A stretch of 64,000 nucleotides of DNA, taken from contig NZ_JBIWFB010000003.1 of NCBI RefSeq assembly GCF_044762855.1, forward strand, positions 124,001-188,000. Reading direction: 5' to 3'. The translations under genes were made by a program, and so were the position numbers. Below the pieces are notes generated by a model. The model was not told the DNA's origin. It was given only the letters and a program-made list of their open reading frames with translations, and did no database searches. This document shows positions 26,606 through 34,946 of this stretch, in pieces (the stretch's first letter is position 1; every line of letters begins with the position of its first letter). This DNA is from Psychrobacillus sp044762855. GTDB lineage: Bacteria; Bacillota; Bacilli; Bacillales_A; Planococcaceae.

Positions 26606-27601
26606 TTAAAATCCAAAGGAAGGATTAAATTCGCCTATATAAGGCTCATGCTCCACATAGATTTCGATGTCATTTCCAGCAGCATCTTTACCCATTCGTT
26701 TATAAGTAAAGCGATCATCGTTTAATTCAGTGATTTCCAGAGCGGCACCGTATTTGTTTTCACCAATCGATACATGTGTACGAATCTTATTATCATTGAT
26801 CACGTCAAAATATCCAAAATCTCCGCGGCTTTCTCCACTAGTTACATCGAAGAATTCATATTTGCTTGTCTCCGCATCAAATTTAGCAATACTAATGAAA
26901 TTACTATTGAACTCTGTCACGTCATTGCCGTCTTTATCCAAGACTTTAGTACCATTCCACAAAGTATCCGCTAAAATATTCACACCTGGAATATCTTTAA
27001 CAATTTCGCCCGTTTCACTAGTTAATTCAGGACCAGCATTTGTAAACTCAAGCTCAGACTCAGTATATGGTACGTGTTCAACAAACACTTCTACTTCGTT
27101 GCCATCTTTGTCTACACCCATACGTTTGTAAGTAAAGATTTCATCAGTGATTTCCGTAATATCCACAACTGCTTGATAGCCCATACTTTGAGAAATTAAA
27201 ATTCTCTTTTCTCCATCCTTCGTGATGAAGAATATACCCTCATCCCCGCGTGTTTCACCTGTTGCTTTATCAAAAAATTCATAGCGATTTGTTTCTTGAT
27301 CGTATTTTGCTAAACCAATGAAATTACTATTTTCTACAGTTAGATTATTTCCTTCTGCATCATATACTTCAGTACCTTGCCAATTCGTAGAAGTCAGAAT
27401 GTTAGATTGTTCTTCACCTTTAGAAAGCTCTACAACTGGAGCTTGCTCTTCACCATTCGATCCATTTTCAACTTTACTCTTTTCTTCCTGAGTTGGTGTT
27501 TCCTTCTCTTTGTCTTCACTTACACTTTCATTTGCACTACAACCCGCAAGAACAAGGCCACCACTCAAAATGACCATCGATAAACTTTTCTTTGTAAACA
27601 T
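26606..27601 (-). CDS. Lipoprotein with two DUF4822 domains
   Basis: 331 residues from the ATG after AAAGGAGATG; the longer frame is discarded. The signal peptide (SLSMVILSGGLVLAGC) ends in a lipobox, then a Glu/Lys-rich linker. Two copies of the same domain follow: NILTSTNWQGTEVYDAEGNN (about 68) to FVEHVPY, and NILADTLWNGTKVLDKDGND (about 200) to YVEHEPY. Each copy carries SNFIGLAKYD / SNFISIAKFD, a YEFFD strand, a GE[ST]RGD loop and a TYKRMGxDxxGN strand, the DUF4822 pattern. The function of this domain is unknown; it is a small extracellular beta protein by appearance. The gene heads a unit with a histidine kinase and response regulator. Confidence 0.8.
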   Translation of the reverse strand: MFTKKSLSMVILSGGLVLAGCSANESVSEDKEKETPTQEEKSKVENGSNGEEQAPVVELSKGEEQSNILTSTNWQGTEVYDAEGNNLTVENSNFIGLAKYDQETNRYEFFDKATGETRGDEGIFFITKDGEKRILISQSMGYQAVVDITEITDEIFTYKRMGVDKDGNEVEVFVEHVPYTESELEFTNAGPELTSETGEIVKDIPGVNILADTLWNGTKVLDKDGNDVTEFNSNFISIAKFDAETSKYEFFDVTSGESRGDFGYFDVINDNKIRTHVSIGENKYGAALEITELNDDRFTYKRMGKDAAGNDIEIYVEHEPYIGEFNPSFGF

Positions 27602-27689
27602 AGATTTTACATCTCCTTTAATTTTCGTATAACCAAATAATAAACAAAGAGTATAAAATCCATATAAACAATATATAAAATCAAAATGA

Positions 27690-28208
27690 ACAAAATATAA
27701 AAATTGTATAAACAGCAATAGAATGACGGGATAAGAATAATAGAGGTTGCTGATCCTGCCTCTGTCACTTCTAAAATCTGCGAGCTCTCTCCACTAGTTT
27801 TGTCACTTACCCTTTTTTCATCACTTTTAATATTGGCTGTGCGGAGGTTGTGAAATATGTAATCTTTTGGCTGTAGCTGAAACCTTTCTTCCACAATCCT
27901 CTATGAAATACCGTAACTGTCTTATATCCAATACTGAAACCTTTTTGTATATGAAAAAGATAAGAAAAACTTACTTTTTTAATATTTCCCATATGATATC
28001 AAATAGACTATCATTGCTTTATGATTTCTCAATTATCAATCTCTCGTATTTTGTATAAGGATATAGGGGGCATACCTAGGCTTTAGAATGTTAGAGGATT
28101 TAAGAAATTGAAGAAATTTTGTTAACAGCGGGTGCAAAATAAAAAGACCATAATCAGAAAAAACCTTGATAATGGCCAAATTTTTTCCAAAGCTGAATTA
28201 CATAGATT
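27690..28208. other. Gap with a possible DUF4822 gene remnant
   Basis: On the reverse strand near 27775-27810 the DNA reads KTSGESSQILEV, echoing the VTSGESRGDFGY loop of the downstream lipoprotein, with the stretch MGNIKKVSFSYLF... in another frame before it. This could be a decayed third copy, but the match is short. The DNA to 28208 has no clear riboswitch or gene and separates the lipoprotein unit from the divergent permease. Confidence 0.25.
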
Positions 28209-28223
28209 GTGCAGGTGAAAGTT

Positions 28224-29528
28224 TTGGATAAGAAATATATTAACGGAACACTTAGTACGTTCCAATGGTTCATCTTCCTTTTGGCGAATGCGATTGCTCT
28301 GCCGATTGTAATTGGCGGGGCGTTCGGCCTTTCCATTGATGAAATAACCTCGCTCATGCAGCGTGTCTTCTTCATCGTCGGAATCAGTTCATTCCTTCAA
28401 GGATTCATCGGTCACAGGCTCCCTCTTGCAGACGGTCCTGCTGGCTCATGGGTCAGCATATTCGTCATGCTGGGAGCAATCGCAATCCAACAGACTGGTG
28501 ACCCACAGACAGCTTTGCCGCTCCTTATGGGGGCTGTGTTCTTCGCAGGTATTCTTTTAATCGTACTCGGCATCAGCGGACTTGTGCAAAAAATTCTGTT
28601 TCTCTTTAGTCCGCTCGTTACTGGTACGTTTCTACTGCTGCTCGCCCTGCAGCTGAGTGGTGTATTCCTTGAAGGGATGCTTGCAACAAAAGGGGACTCG
28701 GCTGTGCCTGACTATGGCATGGCAGCGATTGCCTTCTTCGTCTTCATCTTGGTCATCCTGCTCTCCAACAAGGGGAAAGGCTGGGTGAAGAGCTACGCCG
28801 TTCTTATCGGTATTCTTGCAGGATGGCTTATTGCACTTGTCCTGGGCAAGGCATCAATCAGTACGCAAACACATTCAGCGCTATTCCAAGTTCCAGAACT
28901 GTTTGCCTGGGGATTGCCGAAGTTGAATGCCGGGATGATTGTTACAGCAATTCTGTTTTCTTTCCTGCTCATCTCCAATACGATTGCTGCGGTTACCGCA
29001 GTCCGGCAATCCCTTGGCAATGATACGAAGAATTTCGAGTCGACTATCAATCGCAGCTTGTTTGCAGGCGGCATATCTCATATTCTTGCATCCGGCTTTT
29101 CATCGCTCGTAGTCGTGCCGCTCCCTGTCACGGCTGGCTTCTTGCAAATGACTGGTGAGAAGAAGATCCAGCCATTCCTGTTCGCGAGCATAGCACTTGC
29201 TGTTCTCGCACTCATTCCGTCCATCGTCCATGTACTGTCGCTTCTTCCAGGACCGATTGCGAATGCAGCTTTGATGGCTTCTTTCATTAATATGATTGCG
29301 ATTGCACTAACTTCACTTACGAAGGAAATACTCGATCAGCGCAGACTGTCCATCCTTGGCATTACACTTTTGATCAGCATGGGCATCATGTTCCTGCCGA
29401 CCGGTCTTTTCAGCACACTGCCAGCGGTCATCCAGGATATTGTCAGCAATGGCCTTCTTGTTGGAACGATTCTGGTCATATTACTAGAGCAGTTCTGGAA
29501 ACCGCAACGTATATCAGAAAAGAATTGA
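28224..29528 (+). CDS. NCS2-family nucleobase permease (uracil/xanthine type)
   Basis: 434 residues from a TTG with AGGTGA five bases upstream; a GTG five codons earlier is the alternative. About 12-14 membrane segments carry the NCS2 (PF00860) pattern: FQWFIFLLANAIALPIVIGG, the QGFIGHRLPLADGPAGSW region with GPAGSW as the substrate-loop motif, LFSPLVTGTFLLLLALQLSG and the helix with SNTIAAVTAVRQSLG. It would import a purine, xanthine or uracil with protons. The gene is visibly richer in G and C than everything around it, with codon choice to match, and a transposase tail follows it within 140 bp, so recent transfer is likely. Family assignment is firm; substrate is not. Confidence 0.85.
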   Translation: MDKKYINGTLSTFQWFIFLLANAIALPIVIGGAFGLSIDEITSLMQRVFFIVGISSFLQGFIGHRLPLADGPAGSWVSIFVMLGAIAIQQTGDPQTALPLLMGAVFFAGILLIVLGISGLVQKILFLFSPLVTGTFLLLLALQLSGVFLEGMLATKGDSAVPDYGMAAIAFFVFILVILLSNKGKGWVKSYAVLIGILAGWLIALVLGKASISTQTHSALFQVPELFAWGLPKLNAGMIVTAILFSFLLISNTIAAVTAVRQSLGNDTKNFESTINRSLFAGGISHILASGFSSLVVVPLPVTAGFLQMTGEKKIQPFLFASIALAVLALIPSIVHVLSLLPGPIANAALMASFINMIAIALTSLTKEILDQRRLSILGITLLISMGIMFLPTGLFSTLPAVIQDIVSNGLLVGTILVILLEQFWKPQRISEKN

Positions 29529-29662
29529 TTTGCCGCATTGGATCTATGGCAATAACTTGAACACAAAAAGTTAAGTTTTTCAGAACGGCCTCTATATATG
29601 GGATGATCCTGTGCCTTGCGAAGGGGAGAAGCACCATGGATGTCGTTCTCGAAAAATGGGGG

Positions 29663-29749
29663 TCAGGCAATGCAGACACTGCTTTCCCGGCATCGGTACT
29701 CTATCTGCTGCGGTGTCAGATAGCCAATAAATTTTCTTTTACGTAATAA
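29663..29749 (-). pseudogene. C-terminal tail of an IS3-type transposase
   Basis: The reverse strand reads LLRKRKFIGYLTPQQIEYRC followed by eight residues and a stop. The xxxGYLTPxxxEYR pattern is the end of IS3/IS150-type OrfB transposases. No upstream part, inverted repeat or target duplication is visible. The remaining sequence of 29529-29976 has no other gene. Confidence 0.5.
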
Positions 29750-29976
29750 TCATCACTCTCAGAAGTAATTTATTTGGAGCCTTCCTTCTCTATCATTTAC
29801 ATTAAAACCTCCAACTTCATTAGATATAATAATATTACGATTTGCTTTAATGCTCCAAATACTATTATTTCGTTCACTTTGTTAGAAACAAACATGAGAA
29901 TCCTAACATTCACGATTGTTAGAATTAACATGAACCTTTCTAGAATAAGGTAGTTTCTTAAAGTTACTTATGTTTT

Positions 29977-31632
29977 TCAATCGTTTTTTTGATATTCTAA
30001 TAATTTTTCACGTAATGCTTCGTCACTTGCGTAAATATAAAGCCCCTTAATACCACGCTTCATCAAAATGTTGATGGAATTAAGAACGATTTTTTCTTTC
30101 GCTTCATTAATATTTTCAATGCCTTCCGTACCTGTGTAAGCACCTTTATCCATGTATTTACTTGTATCAATAACAATCTCATCTTTGGTAGCATCATACT
30201 GTACAGAAGGTCCAAGAACGACACCAACGTAATTTAAATCAAATCCTTGAATTGTATAAATAGAGCCAGCTTCATGAACTGTCTCCGCTTTTTCAGCCCA
30301 TGTGTATTTGGTACTCGTTGTGTTCCATGGCATTTTGTATTCACCGGTGGATTCTTTTACGTAATATGTACCGCCATCTTTTTTATGTAAGTAATCGAAT
30401 GTTGATACAACACGACTTAGACCAAATGCATTGTTTTGCTCCTTTATTTTTTCGTGCATATCTTTCATATTTTCAAACACTGTAAATTCATAGTTTTTAT
30501 CTTTCGGAAGTGGTTTTAACTTTTTACGTTTAAAAGAGTTAATCCAGTTAATCACATCATCGTTTGCTTGCATACGGAACTGGTTTGTTAATTGGTATTC
30601 CTCATAATAGGTACTATGCTTCTTTAATTGCTGTAACGTTGCTGCACCCCATAGGCTTTTCAACTTTAACACTTGATCCTGATCATAAATTATGACAACT
30701 ACCTTCGCTAACTTCAGTAATTCCTCTAGGTGATTATTGCCATGAAAGTTATTGTATGTATCAGATTTCGTTAATAATAAATGTGCCTCATCCACGAAAA
30801 TGATATCTACTTTTTTGCTCTCTTTTTGCAACTTATTTACAAGAGGTGTTGGTTTTGCAAAGTTCTTCCCTTTTAGATGTTTCACTTGTTTCGCAATGCC
30901 TTTGTATGTCTTGAACATTTCTTCATGGTTCACGACTAAATAATTTTCTGTACCAAAAAGATTAGAGGATACTTCCTCCGCACGTTCCTGAATCGTATTA
31001 AAAATCGAACTTAGTACGACGCTTTTTCCAACGCCAGCCTCTCCTTCAATGACTAATAAGCTGCCATATTCACTTGTATTTGCTTTTACCTGCTTCTCAC
31101 AAAATTGTAGTACTTTTTCTTTTAATTCGAGTTGTTCTAGGGATAGTTCTTTAAATGGAGATAATTTAAAAATGTCTTTGTTTTCTATTACATGTAACTC
31201 ATGGTCGACAAGCTTTTGTTCATGCAACTTCTGCCAAAGTTCCTTAAATAATTGTTGATCGTAATATGGCTTGTTGTAGTAGTTGTGGGTAAAATCACTA
31301 ACCGTTTTACTTTTATTTTGGAGTGTATATTTTTCATCACCTAGGAAGTAGTTAATGAGTTTCGTTTCTAAGTGGAACGTTGCCGAACGATTAAACTCCT
31401 CATGCTTTATGAGATTAATTCGATCGATATTTTTACGTACTTTTAAATGTGCCTTCATTCGATTTTTAAAGTAAACCGTCTCACCGATGTAAGCTTCCTT
31501 ATTGCCATTTAACACATAAATGACTGGATAATTTAAATATTGCTCATTATTGCTAATTTGGCTCATGCTTTCATGTTTAAACGGCCATGAAAGTACTTCA
31601 ATTGCTGTCAATGTTCTACCTACTTTCTTCAT
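29977..31632 (-). CDS. GIY-YIG nuclease fused to a DUF2075 ATPase/helicase domain
   Basis: 551 residues. An N-terminal GIY-YIG-like module is visible (YPVIYVLNGNKEAYIGETVY, about 33-52; NRMKAHLK; histidine and glutamate in HLETKL). The DUF2075 P-loop domain follows: Walker A GEAGVGKSVV (about 193-202), Walker B VDIIFVDEAHLLL (about 265-277), a QFRM motif (about 352) and IYTIQGFDLNYVGVVLGPSV near the C-terminus as in SF1-like helicases. Proteins of this fusion type are frequent in defence islands and are suspected nucleic-acid-directed nuclease-ATPases. The annotated start MKKVGRTLTAIEVL has no strong binding site, so the true start is uncertain by up to 22 codons (MSQISNNEQY is the alternative). 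It is divergent from an AT-rich membrane protein gene 131 bp away. Confidence 0.75.
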   Translation of the reverse strand: MKKVGRTLTAIEVLSWPFKHESMSQISNNEQYLNYPVIYVLNGNKEAYIGETVYFKNRMKAHLKVRKNIDRINLIKHEEFNRSATFHLETKLINYFLGDEKYTLQNKSKTVSDFTHNYYNKPYYDQQLFKELWQKLHEQKLVDHELHVIENKDIFKLSPFKELSLEQLELKEKVLQFCEKQVKANTSEYGSLLVIEGEAGVGKSVVLSSIFNTIQERAEEVSSNLFGTENYLVVNHEEMFKTYKGIAKQVKHLKGKNFAKPTPLVNKLQKESKKVDIIFVDEAHLLLTKSDTYNNFHGNNHLEELLKLAKVVVIIYDQDQVLKLKSLWGAATLQQLKKHSTYYEEYQLTNQFRMQANDDVINWINSFKRKKLKPLPKDKNYEFTVFENMKDMHEKIKEQNNAFGLSRVVSTFDYLHKKDGGTYYVKESTGEYKMPWNTTSTKYTWAEKAETVHEAGSIYTIQGFDLNYVGVVLGPSVQYDATKDEIVIDTSKYMDKGAYTGTEGIENINEAKEKIVLNSINILMKRGIKGLYIYASDEALREKLLEYQKND

Positions 31633-31763
31633 GGTTATTCATACTCATAAAAACAAAGAATCGCTTAAACCTTCATGGTATTATTATATCAAGTCATTAG
31701 AACTACTCAACGAACTAAGAAAAAAATTTAATTTCTAATATAATTTACTATAGGAGGCTAATC

Positions 31764-33584
31764 ATGAGTCTGTACTTATCAAAGACAAATTTAGTAGTTA
31801 ATGTTTCCTTCCAAATTATTTTTTGGATAGTTATCATTGTTATATCTGCGGCTGTATTTCAAGCACCATTTAATTTAGTAGAATTTCTTACAGGCAAGGA
31901 TACCTCTAAAGAATTCGATTTCAGCGAATTAATTCCAATGTTTATCAGTGATTTTTTAGGGATAATTTTACTTTTATTTATGGGTGGTATATATTATCAT
32001 TTTTCATCTAATTCACTAGAAAGTTTTAAAACAATTTTACATAATGATTTTAATAAATCGTTTTACAAATTAAAGTACATATTAAAAAAATATTCGTTAA
32101 TTACTTCTATTAATATAATTTTTTTGTTTCTTCATGAAAGTACTTTAATATTAGTTTCACTTAATATAATTTTAGTCTATTTTTTAATTTCATATGTCTT
32201 TAAATCTACCAAATCATACTACTATATTATTTTTGTTAGTATTAGTTATGTAATACTTTTTGCATTTCCTAAAGGCTTTTACTCATTGATTTTGTACTCA
32301 GTAATATTATTTATTTTTAATTTTTTAATTTTTTTTGACTCACTTAAAAATAAAAAAATACATTATTACATTGTATATTTACTTTCATTTACTTTAACTA
32401 TTTTTACATTAGATTTTAATGATGCTCAAGTGTATTTAATTATGCTTTTTATTTTCTCATTTCAGATAACGCCTTTTATTTATCTAATCCTATATTTAGT
32501 TAAAATTACTTTCACTTATCTCACAAAAATTCCAGTGGCTGAATACACTGCTGCAAGTTTCGCAAAACAAAATATAACAAACAAAGTAATTTTAGAATTC
32601 TTAAATAAGGAATGTAATGAATTCAAAAAAGTACTACCGAAAGAACTTGACCAAGTTTTAAACATATATCAATTAGCTTTAGATAAAAAAGGGGATTTCA
32701 GGTACTTTTTAAGGAATTTAAATTTATCTATTGAAAATTATAATAATATTTTCAGCTTTTATTGTTTAACACCTTTACCATATGAAAATATTAAAATTAA
32801 AAAGACTGAAAGTGTTATGTTTAGAAACACTAATAATTTATTTGTCTCAATTGGAATATTAATTTTATTCAATGTTTTTTACCTGGCTTCTCTTCTACTT
32901 TTTGGCACTGAATTTTCACAAACTTTATTAAAAGTAGCATTTTCTTTCATATTTATTCGATTATCACTTCGATCCATTGAGATATGTTTCGCATTTTATA
33001 ATGATATAAAACCTAATGTTAAATTAAAACGAACATATCTTTCTGGATCTGAACGTATTACATTAGCTCTTAAAAGTATTATTGAAGTAATTATTTTATC
33101 TACCCTACTTTATATGATTCATGATATCTTAAAAGTAGGCTCAAACTTCAATTTTGCTACTATATTTAAATTTTTCAATATTTTATTTGATTCTTTTTTA
33201 AAAGCCACTGCTATAGCATTTTTTAATATATCATTTGAATATAAATTCACACTTTTTAATATAGAAAGTTTTGTTTCACTTGTTCATTTAATGCAAATTA
33301 TTTCAAGTGTAACACTTATCTCAATTTCAATTGCTAACTATCTGAACTTACCAAAACAGCATTCAGATTATGAACTTCATGTTTCAAATAATAAATATTT
33401 TCTATACATGAAAGCTCATGAAAGAAACCTTTATTTCCCTAAAATCACCAAAAAAATTTCATCTGGTGATTCAATTGATAGCTTATTAGAAGACATACAA
33501 ATTTTATGGAAAGATAATAAAATAAGCTATACACAACTTGAAGAAATTTATGAGTATTTAAATATTGTTTATTTTAAACTTTAA
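31764..33584 (+). CDS. Large multi-pass membrane protein, unknown
   Basis: 606 residues. The N-terminal half has about eight hydrophobic segments (such as IIFWIVIIVISAAVFQAPFN and FLGIILLLFMGGIYYHF), then a cytoplasmic-looking stretch (about 260-350), then four or five more (FVSIGILILFNVFYLASLLL; LMQIISSVTLISISIANYLN), and a soluble C-terminal end of about 70 residues. No family is recognised. The gene is extremely AT-rich, well beyond its neighbours, which indicates a foreign origin. TAGGAGG lies before the ATG. A strong hairpin follows the stop. Its position between a GIY-YIG/DUF2075 ATPase and Gabija suggests, without proof, a role in phage defence, for example as a membrane effector. Confidence 0.7.
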   Translation: MSLYLSKTNLVVNVSFQIIFWIVIIVISAAVFQAPFNLVEFLTGKDTSKEFDFSELIPMFISDFLGIILLLFMGGIYYHFSSNSLESFKTILHNDFNKSFYKLKYILKKYSLITSINIIFLFLHESTLILVSLNIILVYFLISYVFKSTKSYYYIIFVSISYVILFAFPKGFYSLILYSVILFIFNFLIFFDSLKNKKIHYYIVYLLSFTLTIFTLDFNDAQVYLIMLFIFSFQITPFIYLILYLVKITFTYLTKIPVAEYTAASFAKQNITNKVILEFLNKECNEFKKVLPKELDQVLNIYQLALDKKGDFRYFLRNLNLSIENYNNIFSFYCLTPLPYENIKIKKTESVMFRNTNNLFVSIGILILFNVFYLASLLLFGTEFSQTLLKVAFSFIFIRLSLRSIEICFAFYNDIKPNVKLKRTYLSGSERITLALKSIIEVIILSTLLYMIHDILKVGSNFNFATIFKFFNILFDSFLKATAIAFFNISFEYKFTLFNIESFVSLVHLMQIISSVTLISISIANYLNLPKQHSDYELHVSNNKYFLYMKAHERNLYFPKITKKISSGDSIDSLLEDIQILWKDNKISYTQLEEIYEYLNIVYFKL

Positions 33585-33638
33585 AGTTCCAATTTCAAGC
33601 TAAACTGATCATGTCTTTTAGTTGATGAGCATATTCTT

Positions 33639-33685
33639 TTAATTAATGATTGTCTCTCACCTTTTGAGGGGCAATCATTAATTAA
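33639..33685 (+). terminator. Hairpin after the membrane protein gene
   Basis: A 14-bp perfect stem TTAATTAATGATTG / CAATCATTAATTAA with inner partial pairing. The T-run after it is weak (CCTTCTTTCC). Confidence 0.6.
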
Positions 33686-34046
33686 CCTTCTTTCCACTAA
33701 ACAACTGCTCCAATAACAAATTCATTTCCTTAGCCTGATCACAGCCAATTTTTTAGCTCAGTATTCGAGTAATACAGAAATGTTTCTTCATTTGTAACAA
33801 TGCACATGAATACGCAGATTTCCTTCTGATGTTTCATACTCGCAATGTGGAATTGGATAAGCCGCATTCTTTCAATCACTTCGAAAAGCCTATCCGAATC
33901 CATGTAAACTAAATCGTGTTGTACAATAATATAATGACCCCCATTTTAGGTTAGGTGGAATACATATTACAAATTCAAGGGAAGTCCCATTTCTTGTTTT
34001 TTGACCACTCTCCAATAATATCCATTTAAAATATACAAAATAAAAA

Positions 34047-34084
34047 AACGTCAAAGTCCTTTCTATATCAAGGATTTTGACGTT
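34047..34084 (-). terminator. Rho-independent terminator downstream of the tmRNA-like 3' end
   Basis: Stem AACGTCAAAGTCCTT / AAGGATTTTGACGTT (one G-T pair) followed on the reverse strand by TTTTTTTATTTT. It lies 34 bp beyond the tRNA-like sequence at 34118-34147, where the terminator of that RNA gene would be. Confidence 0.75.
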
Positions 34085-34117
34085 CATTGAAACACCGAAC
34101 TCAATGAAAATAAATTA

Positions 34118-34224
34118 TGAAGACGGCGGGAGTCGAACCCACGTCTTGTAGGAATGCCGTCATATCAAGGTTTTACAGGGCTTTTTTTCCCTTATAAAAA
34201 TCTTTGACTATGGTTTTGACTATG
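34118..34224 (-). mobile_element. Attachment-site relic: tmRNA/tRNA-like 3' end with arm-type repeats
   Basis: On the reverse strand, AAGACGTGGGTTCGACTCCC (34128-34147) and the following GCCGTCTTCA match the T-arm and acceptor 3' half of Bacillus tmRNA (ssrA). The body of tmRNA does not precede it, so it is a fragment, not a gene. Just upstream (forward coordinates 34204-34212 and 34216-34224) TTGACTATG is repeated with a 12-bp period, like integrase arm sites. Integrative elements often insert at the ssrA 3' end and leave such a copy behind. The encoded CCA is absent. Whether the element lies to the right (the defence genes) cannot be settled within this window. Confidence 0.5.
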
Positions 34225-34946
34225 TTTATAAAAATTTGCTTACGGAGACAAGGATTATTAATCGCTTTCTTGATAAAGGATTTTTTACATTATGAAGTAA
34301 AAAACTATAAAGGCTGCCCTACACAGTTTCATTTTCCCTACTTACACAAACCATTTTCTTGGCCTTTGTATCATCATTCATTTTCTAATTCGCACGAGGA
34401 TTAGTTTACAATTTCAGCGTAGCACATTTCCTCTGCCTTAATAGGCTTATATCTTTCATCAATCATACCTTCTTCAGGAAGCCTTGTCGATACAACTGCA
34501 TTCCGCTTTTCATACATCTTAACTGAAATTTGGAGGTCCAGACTACAATAAGCATTGTTTCAACCCATCCCTACAATGGATGCTCGCTATTATTGATTTG
34601 ATTATGGTATCTCAAATATCTTTATCCATAATCCCTTTATTACGATTCTTTTATAGGTGATCCAGGGAATTCATCATTTCCTCTTTTACATTTAGCCAAC
34701 TTAATCCCGTAAAAAATCTAAATTCGTTTGTTACAAATCAGATACGGAATAGTTGTTTCTAAATGCAGAACTATCAAACCTAATTATAACACCTTTTTCC
34801 TTTTTCATGTAGGCAAATCATAATGATGTTTGAAGATTCCTAATATGGTATCCTAGTATTGGTCGGCAATTTTACAGAACCGCACACTTGAAATCGTTAT
34901 CAGTATTCTTTGGTATTTTCTTATTCTAAGAAAGGAAGTTATAAAA
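34225..34946. other. Intergenic DNA before Gabija
   Basis: Apart from the fragment at 34401-34517 this stretch has no supportable gene. It is AT-rich with short, frame-broken pieces, consistent with an element junction. Confidence 0.35.
34401..34517 (-). pseudogene. 38-residue protein fragment
   Basis: The reverse frame MYEKRNAVVSTRLPEEGMID continues as ERYKPIKAEEMCYAEIVN before the stop. It reads like the C-terminus of a real protein but has no ribosome binding site and no upstream body. The family is not recognised; it may be a relic of the integrative element at this junction. Confidence 0.3.

Noticed and set aside
28040..28208. Purine riboswitch before the NCS2 permease
   Set aside because: I looked for paired loops and a terminator/antiterminator and saw only weak imperfect hairpins; no purine aptamer core pattern was found.
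34118..34200. Complete tRNA or tmRNA gene
   Set aside because: Only the T-arm and acceptor 3' half are present; no D-arm, anticodon arm or tmRNA body precedes them and CCA is missing.
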